From the NCBI GenBank assembly GCA_904501685.1, contig CAJGBX010000055.1, positions 1 through 8,634 on the forward strand: a DNA stretch of 8,634 bases, given 5' to 3'. Below, piece by piece: positions 1-4,455 of this stretch. This stretch comes from Clostridiaceae bacterium (lineage in GTDB: Bacteria > Bacillota > Clostridia > Oscillospirales > Acutalibacteraceae). Each line of letters begins with the position of its first letter. Positions within the stretch are counted from its first letter, which is position 1. Under the pieces are notes generated by a model, which did no database searches, was not told the origin of the DNA, and was given only the letters and a program-made list of their open reading frames with translations. The position numbers were made by a program, and so were the translations under genes.

Positions 1-1
1 A

Positions 2-187
2 CAGTCTCAATCGTTACTGTTTATGCGAATTTCCAGCACACCGTTTGACCGTCGGTTTAATCATTGTACGGTAAAGCTTCGAGCTGTCGGGAAAAACCAA
101 GAGTCGGTTCGGGTTAAATATCTTTTATATAAAAAAGTTGAGAAGGTAAAGGACGAAATTTTATTGAAATCTGATTTGTTGACATAA
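2..187 (+). CDS. C-terminal fragment of a putative bPH2 (YdbT-like) domain membrane protein, 5' end outside window
   Basis: The frame starting at base 2 is open for 61 codons from the window edge to TAA at 185-187, so it is read as the 3' end of a gene that begins upstream. The visible pattern is QS, then a stretch ending PFDRR (residues 15-19 of the fragment), then a hydrophobic-alternating strand (CTVKLRAVG), VRVKYL, and a terminal charged helix rich in K and E. This resembles the end of a bacterial PH (bPH2, DUF304/YdbT) domain, where a QS...PFxRR turn precedes the last strands and the closing helix. Members are usually membrane-anchored proteins of unclear function. The -35 of the next gene's promoter lies on its last two codons (TTG ACA). 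That the fragment is real coding sequence is likely; the family is inferred from pattern memory only. Confidence 0.5.
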   Translation, partial: QSQSLLFMRISSTPFDRRFNHCTVKLRAVGKNQESVRVKYLLYKKVEKVKDEILLKSDLLT

Positions 188-207
188 GGGTGACTGTATG
201 ATATAAT
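179..207 (+). promoter_or_regulatory. Sigma-A promoter P1 for the lipoprotein gene, perfect consensus
   Basis: TTGACA (179-184) and TATAAT (202-207) are both exact consensus hexamers with a 17-bp spacer. A TGA just before the -10 makes it an extended -10 as well. The expected transcript starts near 214, giving a 5' leader of about 87 nt that holds the foldable segment at 214-256. The -35 overlaps the end of the upstream coding frame. Confidence 0.85.
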
Positions 208-270
208 AACCTCAAACCGACGGCGTTGCCGCTATAAAAGCTATCGCTTTTGGTTTTATGATATAATAAC
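197..270 (+). repeat. 14-bp direct repeat flanking a foldable 46-bp segment
   Basis: TATGATATAATAAC occurs exactly at 197-210 and again at 257-270, a 60-bp period. The 46 bp between them can fold as a closed three-way structure: AAACC (214-218) with GGTTT (252-256) encloses two hairpins, CGGC-GTT-GCCG (221-231) and AAAAGC-TATC-GCTTTT (236-251). A direct repeat around a palindromic insert is what a small palindromic element with target duplication would look like. A local duplication is equally possible. Confidence 0.8.
259..267 (+). promoter_or_regulatory. Possible second promoter P2 (extended -10 only)
   Basis: The second repeat copy again carries TGA-TATAAT (259-267). No recognisable -35 lies 16-18 bp upstream, where the sequence is near AGCTAT. 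Extended -10 promoters can work without a good -35. Use of P2 would start transcription near 274, leaving the ATG at 301 as the only sensible start of the next gene. Confidence 0.4.
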
Positions 271-300
271 GTGAAATTATTAAAACAGAGGTGTGTTTTT

Positions 301-1077
301 ATGGGTAGGCTTAGGCGGTTGAGCATAAGCGTGCTTTTGGTTGTATTATGCGTTACCGTATTGCTAAGCGGCTGCTCAAGAACACCTTACAGTGAGGAAC
401 CGTCGAGCGAAACCGTAAACTCGGCGGTGGGTAGTTCTTCGAACTCACCGACCTCATCTGAAAGTGTGGGTATGCCGAATGGCACTGCCTTTTTCAAGCT
501 TATAAGCACTAAGGTTTATGAGGATTATGAGGCAAATTATTCAGGCAACTCAAAGCTTGAAAGAAATATTGAATTAATCTACGGTCAGGCCAGTTGTCCT
601 AATTTTGCGGTCGGTAACAGTAACGCTGAAACGGCAGGCTGTGAAATTATTGCGGTCTACAATGCCCTGAGGCTTTGTGGCTTTGAAGCGACCTGCTCGG
701 GTGTTATAAGGGATTTTGAAAAGAACGGATACCTTATGGCGGCTGGTCATTTCGGCTCTAATCCGTATCTTATTAAGGATTATTTTGAGAATAAAAGAAA
801 TCATCCTATAACCCAATATGCCGATTTTAGCTCGATGACAAAGGATGTAACCGATAATATATACGATAAAAGGGTGTATATCGCATCTTTTTGGAACAGT
901 AATGTTATTTCGGACGGCTTTCATACCGTAGCCTTTTATACCGACAAAGGCAGTATTTATATTTTAAATCTGGGCATTAACGATATAAAGCTGACTATGA
1001 AAAGCCGAATGGAAGCGTTTGTTAAAGAGGAAAGGTTTATTGTCGGGTATTGGATTCCCGTAAAGGAGTCAGATTAA
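301..1077 (+). CDS. Lipoprotein with a putative papain/C39-like cysteine peptidase domain
   Basis: This is a 258-residue secreted protein tethered to the membrane. Residues 1-25 form a lipoprotein signal: basic MGRLRR, a hydrophobic core, and lipobox LLSGC with the lipidated cysteine at 25. A Ser/Asn/Thr-rich linker follows (about 26-60). The C-terminal part (about 95-258) has the order expected of a papain/C39-like fold: a Cys heading a helix in AGCEIIAVYNAL (C114), a His in FHTVAFY (H208), and an Asn in ILNLG (N223). These would form a Cys-His-Asn triad. The start at 301 is preferred over the in-frame GTG at 271 because GAGG (289-292) is well spaced and because translation from 301 gives a proper signal peptide. 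The exact peptidase family and the substrate (peptide or cell wall) are unknown, and an inactive or non-proteolytic role is possible. Lipoprotein status is firm; peptidase is a moderate inference. Confidence 0.75.
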   Translation: MGRLRRLSISVLLVVLCVTVLLSGCSRTPYSEEPSSETVNSAVGSSSNSPTSSESVGMPNGTAFFKLISTKVYEDYEANYSGNSKLERNIELIYGQASCPNFAVGNSNAETAGCEIIAVYNALRLCGFEATCSGVIRDFEKNGYLMAAGHFGSNPYLIKDYFENKRNHPITQYADFSSMTKDVTDNIYDKRVYIASFWNSNVISDGFHTVAFYTDKGSIYILNLGINDIKLTMKSRMEAFVKEERFIVGYWIPVKESD

Positions 1078-1112
1078 TCTAAAACCGTTTTTAAAATTTA
1101 AATAAAAATAAA

Positions 1113-1216
1113 AACAGAGTAGAAACCGATGCGTGAAGTGTTGACAGAACGGGGAGTTGTCTGTCAGACGAAGGGTTGTCCTGCAGCCTGCGGTAACGGT
1201 TTCGCATCCCGCTGTT
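1113..1216 (+). ncRNA. Tetrahydrofolate (THF) riboswitch, folT-motif class
   Basis: The RNA leader of folT matches the THF-I aptamer. P1 is AACAG (1113-1117) with CTGTT (1212-1216). It is followed by the conserved AGTAG (1118-1122) and, on the 3' side, by the conserved CATCCCG (1205-1211). P2 is GAAACCG (1122-1128) with CGGTTTC (1197-1203). The conserved GCGTGAAGTG (1131-1140) and GCGGTAA (1190-1196) flank an internal hairpin, TGACAG (1142-1147) with CTGTCA (1161-1166). GGGGAG and ACGAAGGG lie in the expected loop and joining regions. The family binds reduced folates and commonly precedes folT. The aptamer is followed by the SD-burying hairpin at 1228-1275, so bound folate should lower FolT production. 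Confidence 0.92.
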
Positions 1217-1227
1217 ATAGTAAGAAG

Positions 1228-1275
1228 AAAACCTCCTTATTATTTCAACGATGATGTAAAAAGGAGGGTTTTTTT
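1228..1275 (+). promoter_or_regulatory. Expression platform: hairpin that buries the folT Shine-Dalgarno, possibly also a terminator
   Basis: AAAACCTCCTT (1228-1238) is complementary to AAGGAGG-G-TTTT (1261-1272), with one bulged G and a loop of about 22 nt. The 3' arm AAGGAGG (1261-1267) is the folT ribosome binding site, 8 nt before the ATG, so the stem would block initiation. Seven T residues follow the stem (1269-1275), so it also resembles an intrinsic terminator ending at the start codon. No clean competing arm shared with the P1 stem was found. Partial alternatives are aptamer AAGGG (1171-1175) or GGAG (1153-1156) pairing with the CCTCCTT arm. Confidence 0.75.
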
Positions 1276-1794
1276 ATGCAAGCAGGTAAATTTAGAGTCG
1301 GTGCCAAAGATATAGCCATACTTGGTGTGTTTTCGGCACTTGCGGTGGTTTCGTCAATGTGGCTGACGCTTCGGATAGGTGAATTTATTAAAATTTCACC
1401 TGTTTTTTTGGTTGTGGCATTGGCAGCTGGTATGTACGGCGTTTTCGGTGCTGCTATAGTCGCTTTTATAAGTGATTTGTTGCAGGCACTTATGGCAGGA
1501 CTCGGCTTTTCACCGCTTATTTCGGCGGTAAATGTTTTGTCTGCTATTGTGTTCGGCATACTGCTTTATAATTCAAAAAGTGTTAAAAGAATTGTAATGG
1601 CGGTTCTGATAAGACAGCTCATATGCGGATTGCTGCTTAATACCTTGGCATTGAAAATTTATTATGGTATTCCGTTTGTGCCGATGATTTATTTAAGAGC
1701 TGTTCAGTGTGTTGTTTTAATTGTGACCGAAATTGCCGTTTTGTGGCTGGTGCTTGTTGTTTTGGACCTTCCTTCAAGACTTAAAAAGAACTGA
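1276..1794 (+). CDS. folT: FolT-type ECF transporter S component (folate uptake)
   Basis: This is a 172-residue integral membrane protein with about six hydrophobic helices (near 11-28, 40-55, 57-74, 81-99, 104-124 and 140-163), the size and shape of ECF S components. The S component binds the vitamin and works with a shared EcfA-EcfA'-EcfT energising module. No such module is in the window, so it is probably encoded elsewhere (group II arrangement). The KISPVFLVVALAAGMYG segment (39-55), followed by a GA..AF.SDLLQAL helix, resembles the folate-family S proteins. The specificity call rests mainly on the THF riboswitch directly upstream. The ATG at 1276 has AAGGAGG at 8 nt, buried in the regulatory hairpin. 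No clear separate promoter was seen, so transcription may read in from the lipoprotein gene or start from the AT-rich stretch at 1078-1112. Confidence 0.85.
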   Translation: MQAGKFRVGAKDIAILGVFSALAVVSSMWLTLRIGEFIKISPVFLVVALAAGMYGVFGAAIVAFISDLLQALMAGLGFSPLISAVNVLSAIVFGILLYNSKSVKRIVMAVLIRQLICGLLLNTLALKIYYGIPFVPMIYLRAVQCVVLIVTEIAVLWLVLVVLDLPSRLKKN

Positions 1795-1831
1795 AAATTT
1801 ATTGTTAAAAAAGCAGAGGTTAAATTATAAA

Positions 1832-2587
1832 ATGAAAAAGGAAATATTCCATAAGCTTGTAAGATTCATATTGCTTACTGTCGGTGCGGTTATAACGGTT
1901 AACGGCATCGGTATTTCCTTTGTTTCGGGTGCTTTACTCGGCATTATCTGTACGCTCATTGCAGGCATCAGTCTGTTTTTAATCGGTATATTTTATAAAT
2001 TTATACGTTTTCATGTGCACTGGATTTTTAAAGTAGTGTTCGGTCTTTTAGTGGCCTTGGTAGGCTCGGTGATTATATTCGTTTATTCATATGGCTTTAA
2101 CGATACCGTAACCTATAGGGAGGATGCGGTAATTGTCTTGGGAGCAGGACTAAGAGGCGAAAGTCTGAGCATCATTTTGCGTAACCGCCTTGATGAGGCT
2201 ATAGAATATTATAACGAGAATCCTGAGGCGTATATTGTGGTTTCGGGCGGTCAGGGACCTGACGAGGATATCTCTGAGGCAGAAGCTATGGAGCGTTATT
2301 TGTACGAGCAGGGTGTACCGCTTTCGAAGATTATCAAGGAGGGCAAGTCAACCAGCACCGAGGAAAATTTCAGATTTTCGAAGGCTATTTTGGATGAACG
2401 GCTGGAGAATGGCTATTCGGTCGGCTTTATTACGGATGATTTTCATATTTACCGTGCCGGTAAAACTGCCGAAAGAGTTGGATTTCAAAATGCAACACAT
2501 ACGCATTCTAACGGAGTGATTACAACCTTTTTACCTAACGGATTCAGGGAATTTTGTGCCGTAATGCATATGTGGGTGTTCCAATAA
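1832..2587 (+). CDS. Membrane protein with YdcF/SanA/ElyC-like DUF218 domain
   Basis: This 251-residue protein has two parts. Residues 11-88 contain three hydrophobic spans (about 11-28, 32-54 and 66-88). Residues about 97-251 are a DUF218 domain. Recognisable motifs are AVIVLGAG (99-106), VVSGGQGPDED (136-146) followed by the conserved acidic pair E149/E151, EGKSTSTEENF (170-180), and ITDDFHIYRAG (200-210). Proteins of this family (E. coli SanA, ElyC, YdcF) are linked to envelope integrity and peptidoglycan precursor metabolism, but the reaction is not settled. The start at 1832 is chosen because AGAGG (1815-1819) precedes it and translation gives MKKE before the first helix. An in-frame ATG at 1733 would begin inside folT. 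It follows folT after 37 bp and is probably co-transcribed. Transcription of the next unit starts afresh right after its stop. Confidence 0.85.
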   Translation: MKKEIFHKLVRFILLTVGAVITVNGIGISFVSGALLGIICTLIAGISLFLIGIFYKFIRFHVHWIFKVVFGLLVALVGSVIIFVYSYGFNDTVTYREDAVIVLGAGLRGESLSIILRNRLDEAIEYYNENPEAYIVVSGGQGPDEDISEAEAMERYLYEQGVPLSKIIKEGKSTSTEENFRFSKAILDERLENGYSVGFITDDFHIYRAGKTAERVGFQNATHTHSNGVITTFLPNGFREFCAVMHMWVFQ

Positions 2588-2594
2588 TTTGCTA

Positions 2595-2623
2595 TTGACA
2601 AAAGATTGTTTAGGTGATATTAT
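2595..2623 (+). promoter_or_regulatory. Promoter of the T-box/trpB transcript
   Basis: TTGACA (2595-2600) is followed, after a 17-bp spacer, by TATTAT (2618-2623), preceded by TGA (extended -10). The start is expected near 2630, at the beginning of the T-box leader. The -35 begins 7 bp after the stop of the DUF218 gene. Confidence 0.8.
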
Positions 2624-2629
2624 TAAGTA

Positions 2630-2907
2630 ACAAACCGTTGAAGCGGAGATAACGGCGACGATGCCTTTACAGAGAACCTTGGGCAGCTGAAAACAGGGTA
2701 AGAAACAACTCGTCAAATGGACCGCTGAGGGTGCAGTGAAATGCTGAATATCAGAGTAGCCTGCAACGTTATGATATGCGTTAATTATCAAAGGTATTTT
2801 TAAGTACCTCAAAGTGCACAAGGCTTTGACCTGTGAATCAAGGTGGCACCGCGGATAAGCTTTATTCGTCCTTGACAGTTTTCTGTCGAGGGCTTATTTT
2901 GTTTTTT
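2630..2907 (+). ncRNA. T-box leader specific for tRNA-Trp, upstream of trpB
   Basis: The T-box core AAGGTGGCACCGCGG is exact at 2840-2854. Stem I is readable. AGCGG (2642-2646) pairs with CCGCT (2722-2726), and GACGA (2657-2661) pairs with TCGTC (2710-2714). The internal loop between them contains AAATGGA (2715-2721), so the specifier codon is TGG (2718-2720), Trp. AGAGAACC (2671-2678) and GGGCAGCTGAAAACAGGG (2681-2698) fit the distal Stem I region. The bulge TGGC (2844-2847) would pair with an acceptor end GCCA, meaning discriminator base G, as in bacterial tRNA-Trp. The antiterminator TCAAGG (2838-2843) with CCTTGA (2870-2875) competes with the terminator. Uncharged tRNA-Trp should therefore allow read-through into trpB. 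This also accounts for the 411-bp gap between the DUF218 gene and trpB. Confidence 0.95.
2868..2907 (+). terminator. Intrinsic terminator of the T-box leader
   Basis: GTCCTTGACAG (2868-2878) pairs with CTGTCGAGGGC (2883-2893) over 11 bp including two G-U pairs. The loop is TTTT and the stem is followed by a T-rich tail ending in six T at 2902-2907. The 5' arm contains CCTTGA (2870-2875), the same bases used by the antiterminator, so the two structures exclude each other. Confidence 0.9.
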
Positions 2908-2917
2908 GAGGTGTTTT

Positions 2918-2947
2918 ATGATAATTTTAAAGGAACGATGGCGATAA
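2918..2947 (+). other. Candidate leader mini-ORF with a Trp codon
   Basis: Between the T-box terminator and trpB, GAGGTG (2908-2913) precedes ATG at 2918. The frame encodes nine residues, MIILKERWR, ending at TAA 2945-2947. A second overlapping frame, ATG 2938 to TAG 2967 with AAAGGA before it, would encode MAIKVLDIR. The Trp codon near the end of the first is suggestive of a leader peptide, but no attenuator hairpin is visible between it and trpB. Both could be chance. Confidence 0.2.
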
Positions 2948-2998
2948 AAGTTTTAGACATCAGATAGTACATAGAAGAAATTATACGGAGGATTTATT

Positions 2999-4219
2999 AT
3001 GATTTTCAACGGTATTGATTTTGATACATATTTTAACAATTATCCTGACAAAAATGGCTATTTCGGAAAGTACGGCGGTGTTTATATTGACGAAAAGCTT
3101 AAAAACGCCATGGCCGAAATTACCGAGGCTTATTTTTCAATTGCTCAGTCGCGGAAGTTTATTGCCGAGCTTCGCCGAATCCGTAAGGAATTTCAAGGCA
3201 GACCGACTCCGGTTACTCATTTGGAAAGGCTTTCGGATGCCTTAGGCGGAAAGGTACAGCTTTATGCCAAGCGTGAGGATTTGAATCATTCGGGTGCTCA
3301 TAAGCTTAATCACTGTATGGGTGAGGCGCTTTTGGCAAAATATATGGGCAAGAAAAAGGTTATTGCCGAGACCGGTGCCGGTCAGCACGGTGTGGCACTT
3401 GCTACTGCCGCTGCTTATTTTGGACTTGAGTGTGACATTTATATGGGCTCGGTTGACATTAAAAAGCAGGCACCGAATGTTGCACGTATGAAAATTTTGG
3501 GCGCTAATGTTATTGAGGTTACGCATGGTCTCGCAACCTTGAAGGAGGCAGTTGATGCCGCTTTCGATGCCTACAGTAAGGAGTATAACGACTGTATTTA
3601 CTGTATCGGCAGTGTTTTAGGACCTCATCCGTTCCCGATGATGGTGCGTGATTTCCAAAGTGTTGTGGGAATTGAGGCACGTGAACAGTTTGTTGATATG
3701 ACCGGTCATCTGCCGAGTGCAATTGTAGCTTGTGTAGGTGGCGGCTCGAATGCCGCAGGTCTTTTTGCAGGCTTCTTAAATGACCCGGTTGATATTTACG
3801 GCGTTGAGCCGTTGGGCAGAGGTCCTGCCTTAGGTGACCACGCCGCGAGCTTGAAATACGGTACTGAGGGTATTATGCATGGCTTTAACAGTATTATGCT
3901 TAAGGATGCCAACGGTGAGCCGGCTCCCGTTTACTCGGTTGCAAGCGGACTCGATTATCCGTCCTCCGGCCCTGAGCACGCATTTTTACATGACCTCGGA
4001 CGTGTTAAGTATGATGTTATTAACGATGAAGAGACTATTGATGCCTTCTTCAAGCTTGCACGTATGGAGGGTATTATTCCTGCTATTGAAAGCTCACACG
4101 CCGTTGCCTTCGGTATGAAGCTGGCTAAAGATATGGACCACGGCTCAATTCTTATTAATCTTTCCGGCCGCGGTGACAAGGATATGGATTATGTTATTGA
4201 AAATTACGGTATCAGATAA
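2999..4219 (+). CDS. trpB: Tryptophan synthase beta subunit, not accompanied by trpA
   Basis: TrpB is a cytoplasmic PLP enzyme that condenses indole with L-serine to make tryptophan. The 406-residue length is normal. The TrpB1-type signature is clear: GYFGKYGG (20-27), RPTP (68-71), KREDLNHSGAHKLNH with the PLP lysine at K102 in HK, AETGAGQHG (123-131) with the catalytic Glu at E124, and GSVLGPHPFPMMVRDFQS (204-221). These are followed by the phosphate-binding GGGSN (247-251), SGLDYPSSGPEHA (316-328), and LSGRGDKD (388-395) with S389 facing the pyridine nitrogen. GGAGG lies 7 nt before the ATG. No trpA or other trp gene is in the window; its leader and promoter make it a single-gene unit, and the next gene is pflB under a separate promoter. 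Either trpA lies elsewhere, or the enzyme works alone on indole taken from outside. The T-box makes a role in tryptophan supply firm. Confidence 0.93.
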   Translation: MIFNGIDFDTYFNNYPDKNGYFGKYGGVYIDEKLKNAMAEITEAYFSIAQSRKFIAELRRIRKEFQGRPTPVTHLERLSDALGGKVQLYAKREDLNHSGAHKLNHCMGEALLAKYMGKKKVIAETGAGQHGVALATAAAYFGLECDIYMGSVDIKKQAPNVARMKILGANVIEVTHGLATLKEAVDAAFDAYSKEYNDCIYCIGSVLGPHPFPMMVRDFQSVVGIEAREQFVDMTGHLPSAIVACVGGGSNAAGLFAGFLNDPVDIYGVEPLGRGPALGDHAASLKYGTEGIMHGFNSIMLKDANGEPAPVYSVASGLDYPSSGPEHAFLHDLGRVKYDVINDEETIDAFFKLARMEGIIPAIESSHAVAFGMKLAKDMDHGSILINLSGRGDKDMDYVIENYGIR

Positions 4220-4282
4220 TAGATTTTGTTATTTTTACTATAATTTTCATTATAAAAACAACTAATATTTGTGGTTTTGATA

Positions 4283-4311
4283 TTGACAATATACAATATG
4301 TTGTGTATAAT
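4283..4311 (+). promoter_or_regulatory. Sigma-A promoter of the pfl unit, perfect consensus
   Basis: TTGACA (4283-4288) and TATAAT (4306-4311) are exact, separated by 17 bp. Transcription should start near 4318, about 15 nt before the ZTP aptamer. The surrounding bases ATTGACAAT (4282-4290) match the 9-bp motif repeated before the DUF308 gene. The 63 bp between the trpB stop and this promoter are AT-rich, with no strong terminator recognised. Confidence 0.9.
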
Positions 4312-4330
4312 ACAATTGATGAATAACCAT

Positions 4331-4397
4331 TTGCATGACTGACGGAGAATGCGGGTTACCGCAGGGGAGTGTAAATGTAATAGCCGACCGTCTGGGC
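4331..4397 (+). ncRNA. ZTP/ZMP riboswitch (pfl motif)
   Basis: The leader shows the pfl-motif layout. GACTGACGG (4337-4345) is followed by a hairpin, TGCGG-GTTA-CCGCA (4350-4363), and then the conserved purine run GGGGAG (4364-4369). After a short linker comes the conserved CCGACCGTCTGGGC (4384-4397), whose CCGTC (4388-4392) can pair with GACGG (4341-4345). This family binds ZTP and ZMP (AICAR phosphates), which build up when 10-formyl-THF runs short, and it switches on one-carbon and purine genes including pfl. The final GGGC (4394-4397) is also the start of the terminator stem, so ligand binding would directly prevent termination. Confidence 0.93.
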
Positions 4398-4442
4398 AAA
4401 TTGGTTTTACTTTAAAATCAATTTGCCCTTTTATTATATTTT
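4394..4442 (+). terminator. Intrinsic terminator of the ZTP riboswitch
   Basis: GGGCAAATTG (4394-4403) pairs perfectly with CAATTTGCCC (4419-4428). The helix extends inward by GTTTT/AAAAT (4404-4408 with 4414-4418, one G-U), making 15 bp with a 5-nt loop. A T-rich tail runs from 4429 to 4442, ending just before the pflB ribosome binding site. Its 5' arm overlaps the conserved 3' end of the aptamer, the classic arrangement for a transcriptional ON switch. Confidence 0.92.
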
Positions 4443-4455
4443 GGGAGGATGAAAT

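Noticed and set aside
114..326. 70-codon - strand open frame over the lipoprotein promoter
   Set aside because: It runs antisense across a perfect promoter and the lipoprotein start, with no pattern suggesting a real protein.
1733..1831. Longer upstream start for the DUF218 protein, inside folT
   Set aside because: It would overlap folT by about 60 bp in another frame with no ribosome site; the ATG at 1832 has AGAGG and begins a normal MKKE membrane-protein N terminus.
2531..2821. 96-codon - strand open frame across the DUF218 gene end and the T-box
   Set aside because: It covers the promoter and Stem I of a clear T-box, and shows no recognisable protein pattern.
4220..4282. Possible terminator after trpB
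   Set aside because: The stretch is AT-rich with only short weak A/T pairings; no GC-containing stem followed by a T-tract was found.
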